64,000 bases of DNA from an uncultured Peptococcaceae bacterium (GTDB lineage: Bacteria; Bacillota; Peptococcia; Peptococcales; Peptococcaceae): the NCBI GenBank assembly GCA_949743265.1, contig CATJSX010000073.1:1-64000 (forward strand), given 5' to 3'. This document shows, piece by piece, positions 16,062-27,026 of this stretch. Position numbers and translations under genes: made by a program. Position 1 is the first letter of the stretch, and each line of letters opens with the position of its first letter. The notes beneath the pieces are model-generated. The model was not told where the DNA came from. It was given only the letters and a program-made list of their open reading frames with translations, and searched no databases.

Positions 16062-16715
16062 CTATATAATAAAGCAGCTGATAGCAAGAAAGTGCAAAAA
16101 GGAACCTAACATGATAAAGACATGAAATAATTCATGGAATCCAAAAACCGCCGATAAATTAGGCTTTTTTAGAATGTAGAAAATAGCGCCCACCGAATAA
16201 GCAATACCACCGGCAACAATAAGCAACAAACAAAACGGCGGAATGCCTTGCAAGGCTTTAATATCAAAAATAATCGCCCAGCCTAACAAAAGATAAATGC
16301 TGGTGGAAAACCAACGCGGCGCATTCATCCAACACATTTTGACAATGATTCCTAATAGTGCTACTGCCCAAATAATCGCCACGAAAATAATGCCATGTCC
16401 TTGTGGCATAAAGTATAAGCAAAGCGGCGTATACGTCCCCGCAATCAAAACATAGATCATAGCATGATCCAGCTTGCGAAAACGCGCTTCTCGCCGCGGC
16501 GTTGTTTTGATATAGTGATAGTACGCGCTGGCAGAATATAAAGCGACCAATGATAAACCAAAAATCAATAACGACGCCAATAGTTCTGTCGTGAGATGAT
16601 ATTTAAAAACGCCAGTGCAAAACATCAAAACAGTTGCCATAACGGATAACAGCGCGCCAATAAAATGTGTCATGCTGCTGATGGGATCACGTCCCTTTAA
16701 AAAGAATTGGTACAT
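16062..16715 (-). CDS. Hemolysin III / TrhA family membrane protein
   Basis: A 217-residue protein with seven predicted membrane segments, of the HlyIII/PAQR family. Conserved polar signatures are visible: SASAYYH after segment two, KLDHAMIYVLIAGTYTP, and the C-terminal ELFHVFIMLGSFLHF with paired histidines that bind metal in the family. Bacterial members are linked to membrane homeostasis despite the historical name. It is monocistronic, with AGGAGG before the start. The 284 bases upstream hold no other gene. Confidence 0.88.
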   Translation of the reverse strand: MYQFFLKGRDPISSMTHFIGALLSVMATVLMFCTGVFKYHLTTELLASLLIFGLSLVALYSASAYYHYIKTTPRREARFRKLDHAMIYVLIAGTYTPLCLYFMPQGHGIIFVAIIWAVALLGIIVKMCWMNAPRWFSTSIYLLLGWAIIFDIKALQGIPPFCLLLIVAGGIAYSVGAIFYILKKPNLSAVFGFHELFHVFIMLGSFLHFLAISCFII

Positions 16716-16999
16716 AGTAAACCTCCTAATATCATTTCAAAAAAACAATACATAGTTTTAAAAACTAGATTATATGATTATTATAACATCATATCAATAA
16801 ATTGCAAGAGTAAATCAAACGTAAGAAAGAATTTTTTCTATAAATGAAACCCTAAACGATAGATTGGTGTAAAATAACTTTCCTCAGCTAGGTCTTTTGA
16901 TTATGTATCTTGAGCATTTTTAATCATTCGCCATAAGCATTAGACATTCGGCAAGTCTAACCATACAATAAAATTACGCAGAAGAAAAAGGAGTGATTG

Positions 17000-17440
17000 A
17001 TGATGACCACTAATACTAAAGAATTATTTGTTCAGCAAAACATATTTGGATTAGGGCGAGATAATACTGCTTTTGCTCAACATTTTATCGGCAATTCTTA
17101 TCTCAATCCGTTGACGAATCCAGCAGAAACGACTGTGTTTTTAGCCAATATTACTTTTGAACCGAGTTGCCGTAATGATTGGCATATCCATCATGCCAAA
17201 AGCGGCGGCGGACAGCTGTTGATTTGTATAGCGGGCAGCGGTTGGTATCAAGAAGAAGGCAAAGAAGCCGTCAGTTTAGAGCCGGGGGTTGTTATTACTA
17301 TTTTGCCAGAAGTCAAACATTGGCACGGAGCCAAAAAAGACAGTTGGTTCAGTCATATTGCGGTAGAAGTTCCCGGTGAAGAAACTCATACCGAATGGCG
17401 TGAAAAAGTTGACGATGAGGCATACAATCAATTAGGCTAA
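17000..17440 (+). CDS. Cupin-domain protein
   Basis: A 146-residue single-domain cupin. The first cupin motif is visible as WHIHHAKSGGGQLLICIAGSG and the second as PGVVITILPEVKHWHG, giving the usual His and Glu-like metal-site positions. Proteins of this type often occur with carboxymuconolactone-decarboxylase-like proteins and are annotated as putative reductants or isomerases; here it stands alone. ATG 17000 follows AAAGGAG. The function cannot be named. Confidence 0.75.
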   Translation: MMTTNTKELFVQQNIFGLGRDNTAFAQHFIGNSYLNPLTNPAETTVFLANITFEPSCRNDWHIHHAKSGGGQLLICIAGSGWYQEEGKEAVSLEPGVVITILPEVKHWHGAKKDSWFSHIAVEVPGEETHTEWREKVDDEAYNQLG

Positions 17441-17698
17441 TGTAGCGCATACGTATCTTTATTTGCAATGAAAGAATCACCTAACAACTTTGCCAGAGAT
17501 TTTAATTTTATTAGAAATAAAGGATCATATCATTGCAATAGATGTTATAAACTAACTGTCAAAAAGATTATAGAGAAAGAGCAAACTACGTAGTTACATC
17601 ATAGAAGAACTAAGCTGCGTTTAAGCAGAAATTGATTGAAACAATAAAAGAGGGCATTGTTGTAGTTCTCATCATGCGCTTATTAAGCTGATTGCTAA

Positions 17699-17734
17699 AA
17701 AATCCCCAGTAGCGATGTCTACTGGGGATTTTTT
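17699..17734 (+). terminator. Orphan terminator in the gap 17441-17918
   Basis: AATCCCCAGTAG pairs with CTACTGGGGATT, followed by a T tract. It lies about 260 bases beyond the cupin gene with no open frame in between. It may end a long 3' UTR of the cupin mRNA or an independent small RNA. The rest of the gap shows nothing else I can support. Confidence 0.75.
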
Positions 17735-17918
17735 GTTCTTGTGCTCAAATCAATTAGCGTTATTATTTAATTCACCTTATGTAAAAAATTTTTTATACGA
17801 TATCAAATAGCTTGTTTTCAAAAAAGCAAACGCATTATGAAATCAAATCATAAAAAACGCTTGAATATACATGAAAACGGCTGTTGACAAAGCAGCGATT
17901 GCTGAAAATTTTACTTTA

Positions 17919-17951
17919 TAAAAAAGAAGACGAAAATAAATTTTCGCCTTC
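17919..17951 (-). terminator. Terminator of the Cys-repeat gene
   Basis: On the minus strand GAAGGCGAAAA (17951-17941) pairs with TTTTCGTCTTC (17936-17926) and is followed by TTTTTTAT. It directly follows the stop of the small gene at 17960. Confidence 0.75.
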
Positions 17952-17959
17952 TTGCTATA

Positions 17960-18181
17960 TTATTCAGGGCAAGTAATAACTACGCCATATTTAGAAGCAA
18001 TAGTACGAGCATTTTCACAATTTTGATCTGAAGAAGGTTTTTCTTCCAAATCTTCTGGGCAAACAATTTGATAGCCATAGCGGCTCAATACTTTTTTAGC
18101 TTTTGGACAGGAGTCGACGGCAATCGTTTCTTCTTCTTGAAGCCGAGATTTTTGTTTAGCAAATAAATCTTTCAATTTCAT
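17960..18181 (-). CDS. Small protein with duplicated Cys motif, 73 aa
   Basis: A 73-residue protein, not recognised. A basic N-terminal stretch (MKLKDLFAKQKSRLQ) is followed by two copies of one motif: CPKAKKVLSRYGYQIVCPE (about residues 25-43) and CENARTIASKYGVVITCPE (about 55-73, ending the protein). Each repeat carries two Cys spaced alike and ends Cys-Pro-Glu, so four Cys could bind a metal or form disulfides. ATG 18181 is preferred because GGGAGAG precedes it; the frame extends upstream without a site. It is transcribed alone and ends at its own terminator. Confidence 0.65.
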   Translation of the reverse strand: MKLKDLFAKQKSRLQEEETIAVDSCPKAKKVLSRYGYQIVCPEDLEEKPSSDQNCENARTIASKYGVVITCPE

Positions 18182-18401
18182 CACAATCACTCTCCCTTTA
18201 AAATAAGACACTGACCAATAAACTGCCCTTCACTTGGGCGGTTTTATGTAATTTTATCATACCCATTTTCATTGCATACTCAAACGCAAGCTTTTTTATA
18301 AAGCATATAAAAGCATTATAGTTATCAATGATAAAAAATTATTTACATCAATGCTTCGCGGCAGTATGATTAAAAGGAAACCATAAACAGAGGTGAAAGA
18401 A

Positions 18402-18605
18402 GTGCAATTAAAAATTATACAGGCACAACAAGCCGCTTTACACAATTTGTTAATTGACGTAACAGAACAAGATGCAGCGCTGCTTAACGACGGAGAAACG
18501 TTTTTAAGCGCTGATGATTTTATAGGCAATATTAGCCGCAAAATAATGGATGCCATCATCAGCGAAAATGCCAGCGGTACGATTCGTTTTGAGGAGGTAC
18601 ATTGA
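18402..18605 (+). CDS. Small hypothetical protein upstream of nitrilase
   Basis: A 67-residue soluble protein, mainly helical and acidic, not recognised. GTG 18402 follows AGAGGTG at proper spacing; an in-frame GTG at 18393 overlaps that site. Its TGA stop overlaps the ATG of the nitrilase-family gene (TGATG), so the two are translationally coupled and probably functionally linked. Confidence 0.6.
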   Translation: MQLKIIQAQQAALHNLLIDVTEQDAALLNDGETFLSADDFIGNISRKIMDAIISENASGTIRFEEVH

Positions 18606-19432
18606 TGGAAAAGACAATTATTGCTTTGGTACAGATGCAATCTATTGTAGGGGCTATTGAGGACAATTTAGCTAAAATAGGTTATTTTGTGCAAGAGGCT
18701 CATAAGCAGCAAGCCGATTTTATTTGTTTTCCAGAATTGTCCGTTACGGGATATTGTAATAAAACGGCTGTTAATTTTCAAGAACCCATTCCCGGCGCAT
18801 CTAGTAAAAAATTATCACAATTAGCTCAAGATAATCAAATTGCTATTTTGGCAGGGATCTGTGAAGAAAACGCTGGTGACAAACCTTATATTACACAAGT
18901 ACTTTGCTTAAGCAACGGCGAGATTATAAAGTATCGTAAAACTCATCTGGGCGTTAGTGAGCAATCTTATTTTTCTGCTGGCGATTGCTTCATGGTTGAG
19001 CGTACAAACTGTGGTGCCATCGGGTTGGAGCTTTGTTGGGAAATGCATTTTCCTGAGATTACCACGATTTTGACCTTGAATGGCGCAGAAATCATCTTTG
19101 TTCCTCATGCTTCACCCATCATCGCCGGTGATCGTAAAGAAGTTTGGTTACGATACATGAGCACAAGAGCTTATGATAACTGTGTCTATTTAGCCGCTTG
19201 TAATGCCTTGGGCGAAAATGGCTGTGGCACACAATTTAGCGGCGGAGCCTTGGTTATCGGACCAAAAGGAGAAATCATAACAGAAGATTTTAGCGGCAAA
19301 GAAGGTATGTTAGTGGCTGCTTTAGACAATGAAACGCTTAATCGTATACGCTACAGCGAACGACGTAGTATGCGGGATTCTTTTTATTTAAACTATCGAC
19401 GACCGGAGCTATATGGTGATTTATGGCGATAA
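18605..19432 (+). CDS. Carbon-nitrogen hydrolase (nitrilase superfamily)
   Basis: A 275-residue amidase-type member of the nitrilase superfamily. The Glu-Lys-Cys triad can be placed in CFPELSVTGY (Glu), KYRKTHLG (Lys) and GLELCWEMHFPE (Cys). The branch, with Cys-Trp-Glu after the nucleophile, resembles omega-amidases and N-carbamoyl hydrolases, but the substrate cannot be assigned. GAGGAGG lies just before the ATG, which overlaps the stop of the small upstream gene. Confidence 0.85.
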   Translation: MEKTIIALVQMQSIVGAIEDNLAKIGYFVQEAHKQQADFICFPELSVTGYCNKTAVNFQEPIPGASSKKLSQLAQDNQIAILAGICEENAGDKPYITQVLCLSNGEIIKYRKTHLGVSEQSYFSAGDCFMVERTNCGAIGLELCWEMHFPEITTILTLNGAEIIFVPHASPIIAGDRKEVWLRYMSTRAYDNCVYLAACNALGENGCGTQFSGGALVIGPKGEIITEDFSGKEGMLVAALDNETLNRIRYSERRSMRDSFYLNYRRPELYGDLWR

Positions 19433-19515
19433 ATAATAAAAAGATGACGAGATAAATTACCGAAAACTGTTGAAGATAATGGGCAGTCAAAGTAAGAATT
19501 GGAGGAGGTGAGCAA

Positions 19516-19941
19516 GTGGATAACTTTATTGAGCAGTTAGTGATGATTTTGTTAGCTATGTGCGCTTTTGGAATTTGCCAAAGTTTATTGAATAGACCGT
19601 TAAAAACAAAGGAAAAGGGAAAAAATGGACAAATTATTTATCGCTCTCTTTCGGTTGACGATGCTAAAAACGCTTTTAAAGAAAAAAACGTTACCCTTAT
19701 TGATGTGCGTTCGCCAGATGAATATCAACTGCGCCATTTAAAACGTAGTAAATTAGTACCCATTAAAACGATAGCGGAAGCAGCGCCCAAAAAGTTGAAA
19801 CGTTATGAAGATAAAGTTTTAGTTTATTGTCAAAGTGGCAATCGCAGTAAGAAAGCGGTCAAAAAATTGTATGAAATGGGTTATCAGTCGGTTTATGATA
19901 TTGGCGCTATGAATCAGTTCAGCGAGTTTTTGGATAAGTAG
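19516..19941 (+). CDS. Membrane-anchored rhodanese-like protein
   Basis: A 141-residue protein with one N-terminal hydrophobic segment (residues about 7-22) and a rhodanese domain. The active-site loop is VYCQSGNRSKKA, with Cys as the persulfide-carrying residue, and the domain opens with LIDVRSPDEYQL. The start is a GTG preceded by GGAGGAGG. Probable role: sulfur transfer or a redox sensor at the membrane. A terminator follows nine bases after the stop. Confidence 0.85.
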   Translation: MDNFIEQLVMILLAMCAFGICQSLLNRPLKTKEKGKNGQIIYRSLSVDDAKNAFKEKNVTLIDVRSPDEYQLRHLKRSKLVPIKTIAEAAPKKLKRYEDKVLVYCQSGNRSKKAVKKLYEMGYQSVYDIGAMNQFSEFLDK

Positions 19942-19949
19942 CCATTGTT

Positions 19950-19998
19950 AAGAAGCGTCTTTCTAAGTTTGTTTCACTTGGAAAGACGCTTCTTTATT
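19950..19998 (+). terminator. Terminator after the rhodanese gene
   Basis: A 14-bp perfect stem AAGAAGCGTCTTTC (19950-19963) with GAAAGACGCTTCTT (19981-19994), then TTATT. Confidence 0.85.
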
Positions 19999-20119
19999 GA
20001 TAATGAATCAGTAATTTTAGCGACCTAACGTGAAAAAATAACCAGATAATATTCCTAGGACGTTTAAAACAACTTTATTTGGCATAAGCTGGTAATAAAG
20101 TTGTTAGGGGGGACTGGTA

Positions 20120-20725
20120 ATGGAAACGGCGTTGGAATGGATCGAATCTGGCGGTTTGTGGGCAGTAGTGGTGACGATTGCTTTGGAATATGCATGTTTT
20201 CCACTGCCCAGCGAAGTATTGTTGCCTTTAGTTGGCGCATTGTGCGCTAAAGGCGGAATAGGCTTTGGCGTAATTTATGGATTCAGTATTTTAGCTGGTT
20301 TGGCGGGATGCAGTTTTTGTTATTGGCTTAGTCGTTGGGGTGGCGGACGTTTTTTGGATTGGTTAATGCGAAAAGTACCTAAAAGTCGACGAGGTATCGA
20401 AGCTTCCCAAGATTTTTTCAGTCGTTACGCTCATTTAGCTGTTTGTTTAGGTCGAATGATTCCTGTGTGCCGGACATATATTTCCTTCATCGCCGGCTGC
20501 GGCGGTCAAAAATACGGCGGATTTTTATTTTTTTCTTTGTTGGGTATTGCTTGCTGGAATATGTTATTATTAAGCGCCGGTTTTTTCTTAGGTGATAATT
20601 GGTCGTTGACCGTTGTTTTTTATGATCGCTTCAAATGGGCAGTAGTTATAATAGGAGCGTTAGTATTGATGTTTTTTTTGCTCAAACGGTATCGTTGGGG
20701 CAAAAAAATGCGCAATCGCTGGTAA
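20120..20725 (+). CDS. DedA family membrane protein
   Basis: A 201-residue DedA/SNARE-associated (VTT-domain) membrane protein. The signature region near residues 18-40 (EYACFPLPSEVLLPLVGAL) contains the conserved acidic residue of re-entrant helix one, and GRMIPVCRTYISFIAG carries the conserved Arg residues of re-entrant helix two. DedA proteins act as proton-coupled lipid (undecaprenyl phosphate) flippases or transporters. A GGGGGG-type site precedes the ATG. It stands alone. Confidence 0.88.
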   Translation: METALEWIESGGLWAVVVTIALEYACFPLPSEVLLPLVGALCAKGGIGFGVIYGFSILAGLAGCSFCYWLSRWGGGRFLDWLMRKVPKSRRGIEASQDFFSRYAHLAVCLGRMIPVCRTYISFIAGCGGQKYGGFLFFSLLGIACWNMLLLSAGFFLGDNWSLTVVFYDRFKWAVVIIGALVLMFFLLKRYRWGKKMRNRW

Positions 20726-20802
20726 ATTATGTTATAATTTTAAAAAAATAAGTCGACAACAATGAAGTATTGGCAGGAGTGTTAAAAAGTGAGTGAGCAA
20801 TT

Positions 20803-21126
20803 ATGATAGGAGAGCGACTACATTTTTTGCGTAAAGAACAAGGTATGACACAACAAGCGCTGGCTGATGCGCTGAAGGTAAGCAAATATACGATTTCATC
20901 ATATGAATCAGGAAAAACAGAACCTAGCGATGAAATCAAAGTCGCTATTGCACGAGAGTTTAATGTGTCGTTGGATTATCTATTGGGTTTAATCGACGAT
21001 CCAATCTCATATAATCGTTTGGAAAACGCTATCCTTTTGCCAGAGCATTTAGCGGCGGAAATGAGAGAACAAGTGGAGCTATATGTGGAATTTTTATTGC
21101 ACAAACGTAATCAAGCCAGTTTATGA
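20803..21126 (+). CDS. XRE-family transcriptional regulator
   Basis: A 107-residue protein with an N-terminal helix-turn-helix of the Cro/C1 type (residues about 1-60, core MTQQALADALKVSKYTISSYESG) and a short C-terminal helical tail that may dimerise. The target is unknown. It lies between dedA and pyrG without obvious operon partners. Confidence 0.85.
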   Translation: MIGERLHFLRKEQGMTQQALADALKVSKYTISSYESGKTEPSDEIKVAIAREFNVSLDYLLGLIDDPISYNRLENAILLPEHLAAEMREQVELYVEFLLHKRNQASL

Positions 21127-21183
21127 GCCAAGCGACGAGAAAAATTATTGATAAAAGTATACAATACACTGCTTATAGAGCAC

Positions 21184-21212
21184 TTGACAATGGAGAAAAA
21201 TTTGCTTATATT
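21184..21212 (+). promoter_or_regulatory. Sigma-A promoter of the pyrG operon
   Basis: TTGACA (21184-21189), a 17-base spacer, TATATT (21207-21212). The predicted start near 21219 yields a leader of about 150 bases before pyrG. The start region lacks the GGGC run used for CTP-dependent reiterative initiation in Bacillus pyrG. Confidence 0.8.
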
Positions 21213-21249
21213 AGCAAATAACGATTAAAAGGGAATAATTGTGGACAAA

Positions 21250-21306
21250 GGCGTCTATCACAAGAGTTGAGTTTTAAGCGCAGCTCTTGCTGGCAGACGC
21301 TTTTTT
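21250..21306 (+). promoter_or_regulatory. Leader terminator hairpin upstream of pyrG
   Basis: Nested stems GCGTCT (21251-21256) with AGACGC (21295-21300) and CAAGAG (21261-21266) with CTCTTG (21284-21289), then six T residues, all between the promoter and the pyrG start. This is a Rho-independent terminator inside the leader, so transcription of pyrG is probably attenuated. The signal is not evident. Confidence 0.75.
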
Positions 21307-21365
21307 ATAGGTTCAAAAAAGCATTGTTCAAACAAAGATAATCAATCAACATAGGGAGAGAATAA

Positions 21366-23710
<2,345 letters not shown>

Positions 23711-23721
<11 letters not shown>

Positions 23722-24895
23722 CCAACAATATTTAACGCTTACTGAAAACTATTTATTTTCGACGATTAATCACAAAGTTGCCCAATATCAACAAAAACAT
23801 GCCGACACTAAAATTATTCGTTTGGGTATCGGAGATGTGACCAAGCCTTTAGCACCAGCTATTATCGAAGCTCTTCATGAAGCGGTGGCAGAACAAGGGC
23901 AAGAGTCGCAATTTCACGGCTATGGTCCAGAGCAAGGATATGACTTTTTGCGACAGGCGATTCAAGAACATTATCAAAAAAACTACTCCGTTGCGTTAGC
24001 AATCGATGAAATTTTTGTCAGTGATGGCGCCAAAAGCGATTTAGGCAATGTTCTTGATTTATTTAGTGTTGATAATGTGGTTTTGATTCCTGATCCCGTT
24101 TATCCTGTTTATGTTGATACCAATAAGATGGCAGGCAGATCCATCGTTTATTTAACAGGCAATCGAGAAAACCATTTTTTGCCTATGCCTGATCATAATA
24201 TGACAGCTGATATTATTTATTTATGCTCACCCAATAATCCCACTGGAGCTGTCTATAACCGTGAACAGCTAAAAGCGTGGGTGGATTTTGCTCGTCAAAA
24301 AGAAGCGATTATTTTGTTTGATAGCGCTTATGAAGCTTTTATTGACGATCCTGCTTTACCGCGCAGTATTTTTGAAATTGAAGGCAGCAAGGAATGCGCT
24401 ATCGAATTTTGTTCGCTATCTAAAACAGCAGGTTTTACTGGTACGCGTTGCGGTTATACCATTGTGCCTAAAGCGTTGATTCGTAATGAACAATCGTTAA
24501 ATCAATGGTGGCTGCGGCGACAAACGACAAAATTTAACGGCGTGTCCTATATCGTGCAAAAAGGAGCGGCGGCAGTATTTACGCCGCAGGGACAACAACA
24601 AATCAAGGCTGATATTGCTTATTATCAAGAGAATGCTCGCTTAATAACAAATTGTTTGGATGAATTGTCTATTTACTATACAGGCGGCATACAGTCGCCA
24701 TACATTTGGCTGGAATGTCCAGTAGCTATGGATTCGTGGGCATTTTTTGATTATTTACTGACAAAAGCTCAAATCGTAGGAACGCCGGGAGCGGGATTTG
24801 GTCAAAGCGGCGAACGATATTTTCGGCTGAGCGCTTTTGGCAAGCGCGATGATATTATGGAAGCAATAGCAAGACTGAAAAAAATATGGCAATAA
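23711..24895 (+). CDS. dapL: LL-diaminopimelate aminotransferase
   Basis: A 394-residue class I/II aminotransferase. The start MNLNQQYLTLTENYLFSTI and the RLGIGDVTKPL segment match DapL, which makes LL-diaminopimelate directly from tetrahydrodipicolinate for lysine and peptidoglycan synthesis. The PLP lysine is in CSLSKTAGFTGTRCGY. ATG 23711 follows GGAGGG and overlaps the end of nadE by 11 bases; a longer frame to 23585 is only the reading frame through nadE. It is the third gene of the pyrG-nadE-dapL run. Confidence 0.93.
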
Positions 24896-25284
24896 AAATA
24901 ATTGGTAGTGTATACGATAAATGAATAAAATTTTTTGGATTCCAATTAAACGGTTAAGCACATTCGTCACGAAGGCAATTTATGATAATTGTTTGTAACA
25001 AGAGAATAAACAGTTAGTGAGACGGCACAATTTTGGGATGCTGTCAGAAAATATTTATTATAGGTTATTTGCAGTATTAGAGTTTTTAGCAGCAAACGGT
25101 CTTAGCAGATTTAATAAATTTTTGTTTTGGCTGGGCTCTTTTTAGCGGCATATCTGAAAATCATCATGTTAAAATTATGATGGTGCATATTATTGTTTAA
25201 GTTAAATTTGATAATAACTACCCGAAAATCATTACGCATAAAAATGCCCTGCTCATCGTAAGTATTGATGAGGAGGGATTTTTT
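24896..25284. other. AT-rich intergenic gap, no gene seen
   Basis: About 390 bases without a supported frame. Only a weak ATCATCAT / ATTATGATG hairpin near 25161-25183 stands out. I see no clear terminator after dapL and no consensus promoter. Confidence 0.4.
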
Positions 25285-26031
25285 GTGCAAAACATACCGA
25301 AGATTATAGAAAAATGGCAAAATCACTATCGTCATCATTCAATGCATCCCATTATTCGACTTTTATGGGCAGTGGTTATGGTGATATTCGTTATTGGTCT
25401 GACTATTAGCGGCATCAGTATTTATAAGGAATACAGTTTACCGCCAGAGGAAGTTATCGTTAGAGCGCTGAATGATATGAATCATGCGCCCAGCTATACC
25501 TTTCATAGCATTAGCAAGCGTCTTTTAGCGGATAAAGAAGAAATTCTGAATGAAGTATGGGGCGAAAAGAACAATAACAGCACACATTTAAAAGGTAAAA
25601 TTCATTTGGTCAATGGCGAATTTGAAGTTTATCAAATTGATGACCAATATTATCGGCAAGATAATATTACTAAAGAATGGCTAACCATTGATCATATGGG
25701 CGAAGAAGCTGCTGAAAAATTGATGCAAGAAATCAACCCGCTGGCGATGTTGAATTTCACGTCTCCTATTGAAGTGGAATTTGTAGAAAAAGAAAAAGTT
25801 GGCGATGTTATGTGCAAAAAATATCATGTCGCGGCTTATAATGAAAACGAATATATGACCGCTTTATGGCATAATTTCTTTTATACACTGTGGATAGATA
25901 AGAAAGGACAACTTTGTCAAGCTGAAATTATTGCGGTTAATAAAGAAAACGAAACACAGCAGTTGATGATGCAGCTTCAAATTGAACAAAGCGAAAATTA
26001 CGTGGAAATTGAAGCGCCAACAGCGCCATAA
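25285..26031 (+). CDS. Membrane-anchored extracytoplasmic protein, function unknown
   Basis: A 248-residue protein with a short basic cytoplasmic N-terminus, one membrane segment (about residues 28-50) and an extracytoplasmic domain. That domain, with alternating beta-rich stretches such as YQIDDQYYRQDNITKEWLTI, recalls lipoprotein-type LolA/LppX-like folds that carry hydrophobic cargo, but I cannot confirm the family. The start is a GTG after GAGGAGGG. It is monocistronic, ending at the terminator at 26054. Confidence 0.6.
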   Translation: MQNIPKIIEKWQNHYRHHSMHPIIRLLWAVVMVIFVIGLTISGISIYKEYSLPPEEVIVRALNDMNHAPSYTFHSISKRLLADKEEILNEVWGEKNNNSTHLKGKIHLVNGEFEVYQIDDQYYRQDNITKEWLTIDHMGEEAAEKLMQEINPLAMLNFTSPIEVEFVEKEKVGDVMCKKYHVAAYNENEYMTALWHNFFYTLWIDKKGQLCQAEIIAVNKENETQQLMMQLQIEQSENYVEIEAPTAP

Positions 26032-26053
26032 AATTTTTGACAGATTGAGCAAG

Positions 26054-26087
26054 AACGGTGAAATTTTTGATTTTCACCGTTTTTTTG
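26054..26087 (+). terminator. Terminator after the anchored protein gene
   Basis: Stem AACGGTGAAA (26054-26063) with TTTCACCGTT (26072-26081) followed by a T run. The next promoter begins immediately behind it. Confidence 0.85.
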
Positions 26088-26116
26088 TTGACAGCACTGA
26101 AGAAATGTGCTATAAT
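26088..26116 (+). promoter_or_regulatory. Perfect consensus sigma-A promoter of the tetR operon
   Basis: TTGACA (26088-26093), exactly 17 bases, TATAAT (26111-26116). A fully consensus promoter is rare in the window and predicts strong expression unless repressed; the palindrome at 26114-26156 overlaps its -10 element and start site. Confidence 0.9.
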
Positions 26117-26156
26117 TCATTTACGAATATTAAATAAAAATATTCGTAAATGAATT
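26114..26156 (+). promoter_or_regulatory. Operator palindrome overlapping the -10 region
   Basis: AATTCATTTACGAATATT (26114-26131) and AATATTCGTAAATGAATT (26139-26156) are perfect 18-bp inverted repeats with a 7-base spacer. The repeat covers the end of the -10 box and the likely start site of the TetR gene, the classical position for autorepression. Binding by the adjacent TetR protein is inferred. Confidence 0.85.
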
Positions 26157-26176
26157 TCTATAAGGAGGTAGAAAAT

Positions 26177-26821
26177 ATGCCAGCGAAGCCAGTCCTTTCG
26201 GATGCTGATAAAATCAACTATCGTGAAAAATTAGAGGCGTTGTGCGAAGAGTCATGGATCACCCAAGGATACAAAAAAACGAGCGTTAAGTATTTATGTG
26301 AAAAAACCGCTATATCCGTGGGTACTTTTTATACGCTTTATCCAACGAAAGAAGCGTTATTTTTGGAAACGATTGAAACGATTCAACAAAGGCTCAAGGA
26401 AAAATTTCTAGCTTGGAATAAAGAGAAGCAAAGTAAAGAGGGATTCGCTCAGTCCATGAAAATGCTTTGTCGAGAATATGACAGCAAGCCGTTTTTATAT
26501 AATGTCAATACGCCGGATTTTCAATCCTTCATGAGCAAGTTGCCTGAAGAAACTTTAGCCGAGGTTAAATTAGACAGCATTGATTTTTTTAGACAAGCCG
26601 TTTGCACTGCGGGACTTACCTTGAAAATAGAGGAATCACAGGCTTATGGAATTTTCAGCGCACTTTTAGCAACAATCAATACTAAGGAAACGCTTTCAGT
26701 GACGTGTAATTATTTTGCTGTATTTGATCTGATGACAGATTATCTTGTAGCGGCTATTTTTGATGAAAATCAAGAAGATGAAAACGAGAGAAGGCAAGAA
26801 AATGATTTTTCCAATCCCTGA
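26177..26821 (+). CDS. TetR-family transcriptional regulator
   Basis: A 214-residue TetR regulator. The DNA-binding domain (residues about 10-60) contains YKKTSVKYLCEKTAISVGTFYTLYPTKEALF, the standard helix-turn-helix plus Phe-Tyr segment; the C-terminal ligand domain is not diagnostic. ATG 26177 follows AGGAGG; the frame extends to 26150 into the operator. Autoregulation is likely given the palindrome at its promoter. It overlaps the downstream small membrane protein gene by 20 bases, tying the two together. The inducer is unknown. Confidence 0.88.
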   Translation: MPAKPVLSDADKINYREKLEALCEESWITQGYKKTSVKYLCEKTAISVGTFYTLYPTKEALFLETIETIQQRLKEKFLAWNKEKQSKEGFAQSMKMLCREYDSKPFLYNVNTPDFQSFMSKLPEETLAEVKLDSIDFFRQAVCTAGLTLKIEESQAYGIFSALLATINTKETLSVTCNYFAVFDLMTDYLVAAIFDENQEDENERRQENDFSNP

Positions 26822-27026
26822 TTTCGTACCAGTTCTTGGATCAGAAATGATGCAGACGCTATCACTCATCGCTTTATGTATTGGCGTTTGTTTCATCTGT
26901 ATGGGCATATTTTTGATGGGAAAAAAAGCTAAAGCCAAGCGCATGGCATGGTTTTTTATCGTTATTGGCACATTGCTTGTCCTTAATCACAGTATCCAGT
27001 TATTATTTCAGGAGGTCAGAATATGA
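26802..27026 (+). CDS. Small membrane protein under TetR control
   Basis: A 74-residue protein with two hydrophobic segments (about residues 15-38 and 46-68) separated by a basic loop (GKKAKAKRM). The start lies inside the 3' end of the tetR gene, so expression is coupled to the regulator. No family recognised. It overlaps the next gene by four bases. Its genetics resemble TetR-regulated drug or membrane-stress modules, but it is too small to be a typical pump. Confidence 0.65.
   Translation: MIFPIPDFVPVLGSEMMQTLSLIALCIGVCFICMGIFLMGKKAKAKRMAWFFIVIGTLLVLNHSIQLLFQEVRI

Noticed and set aside
21213-21249. CTP-sensing reiterative transcription at pyrG
   Set aside because: The predicted start site lacks the GGGC run the mechanism needs.
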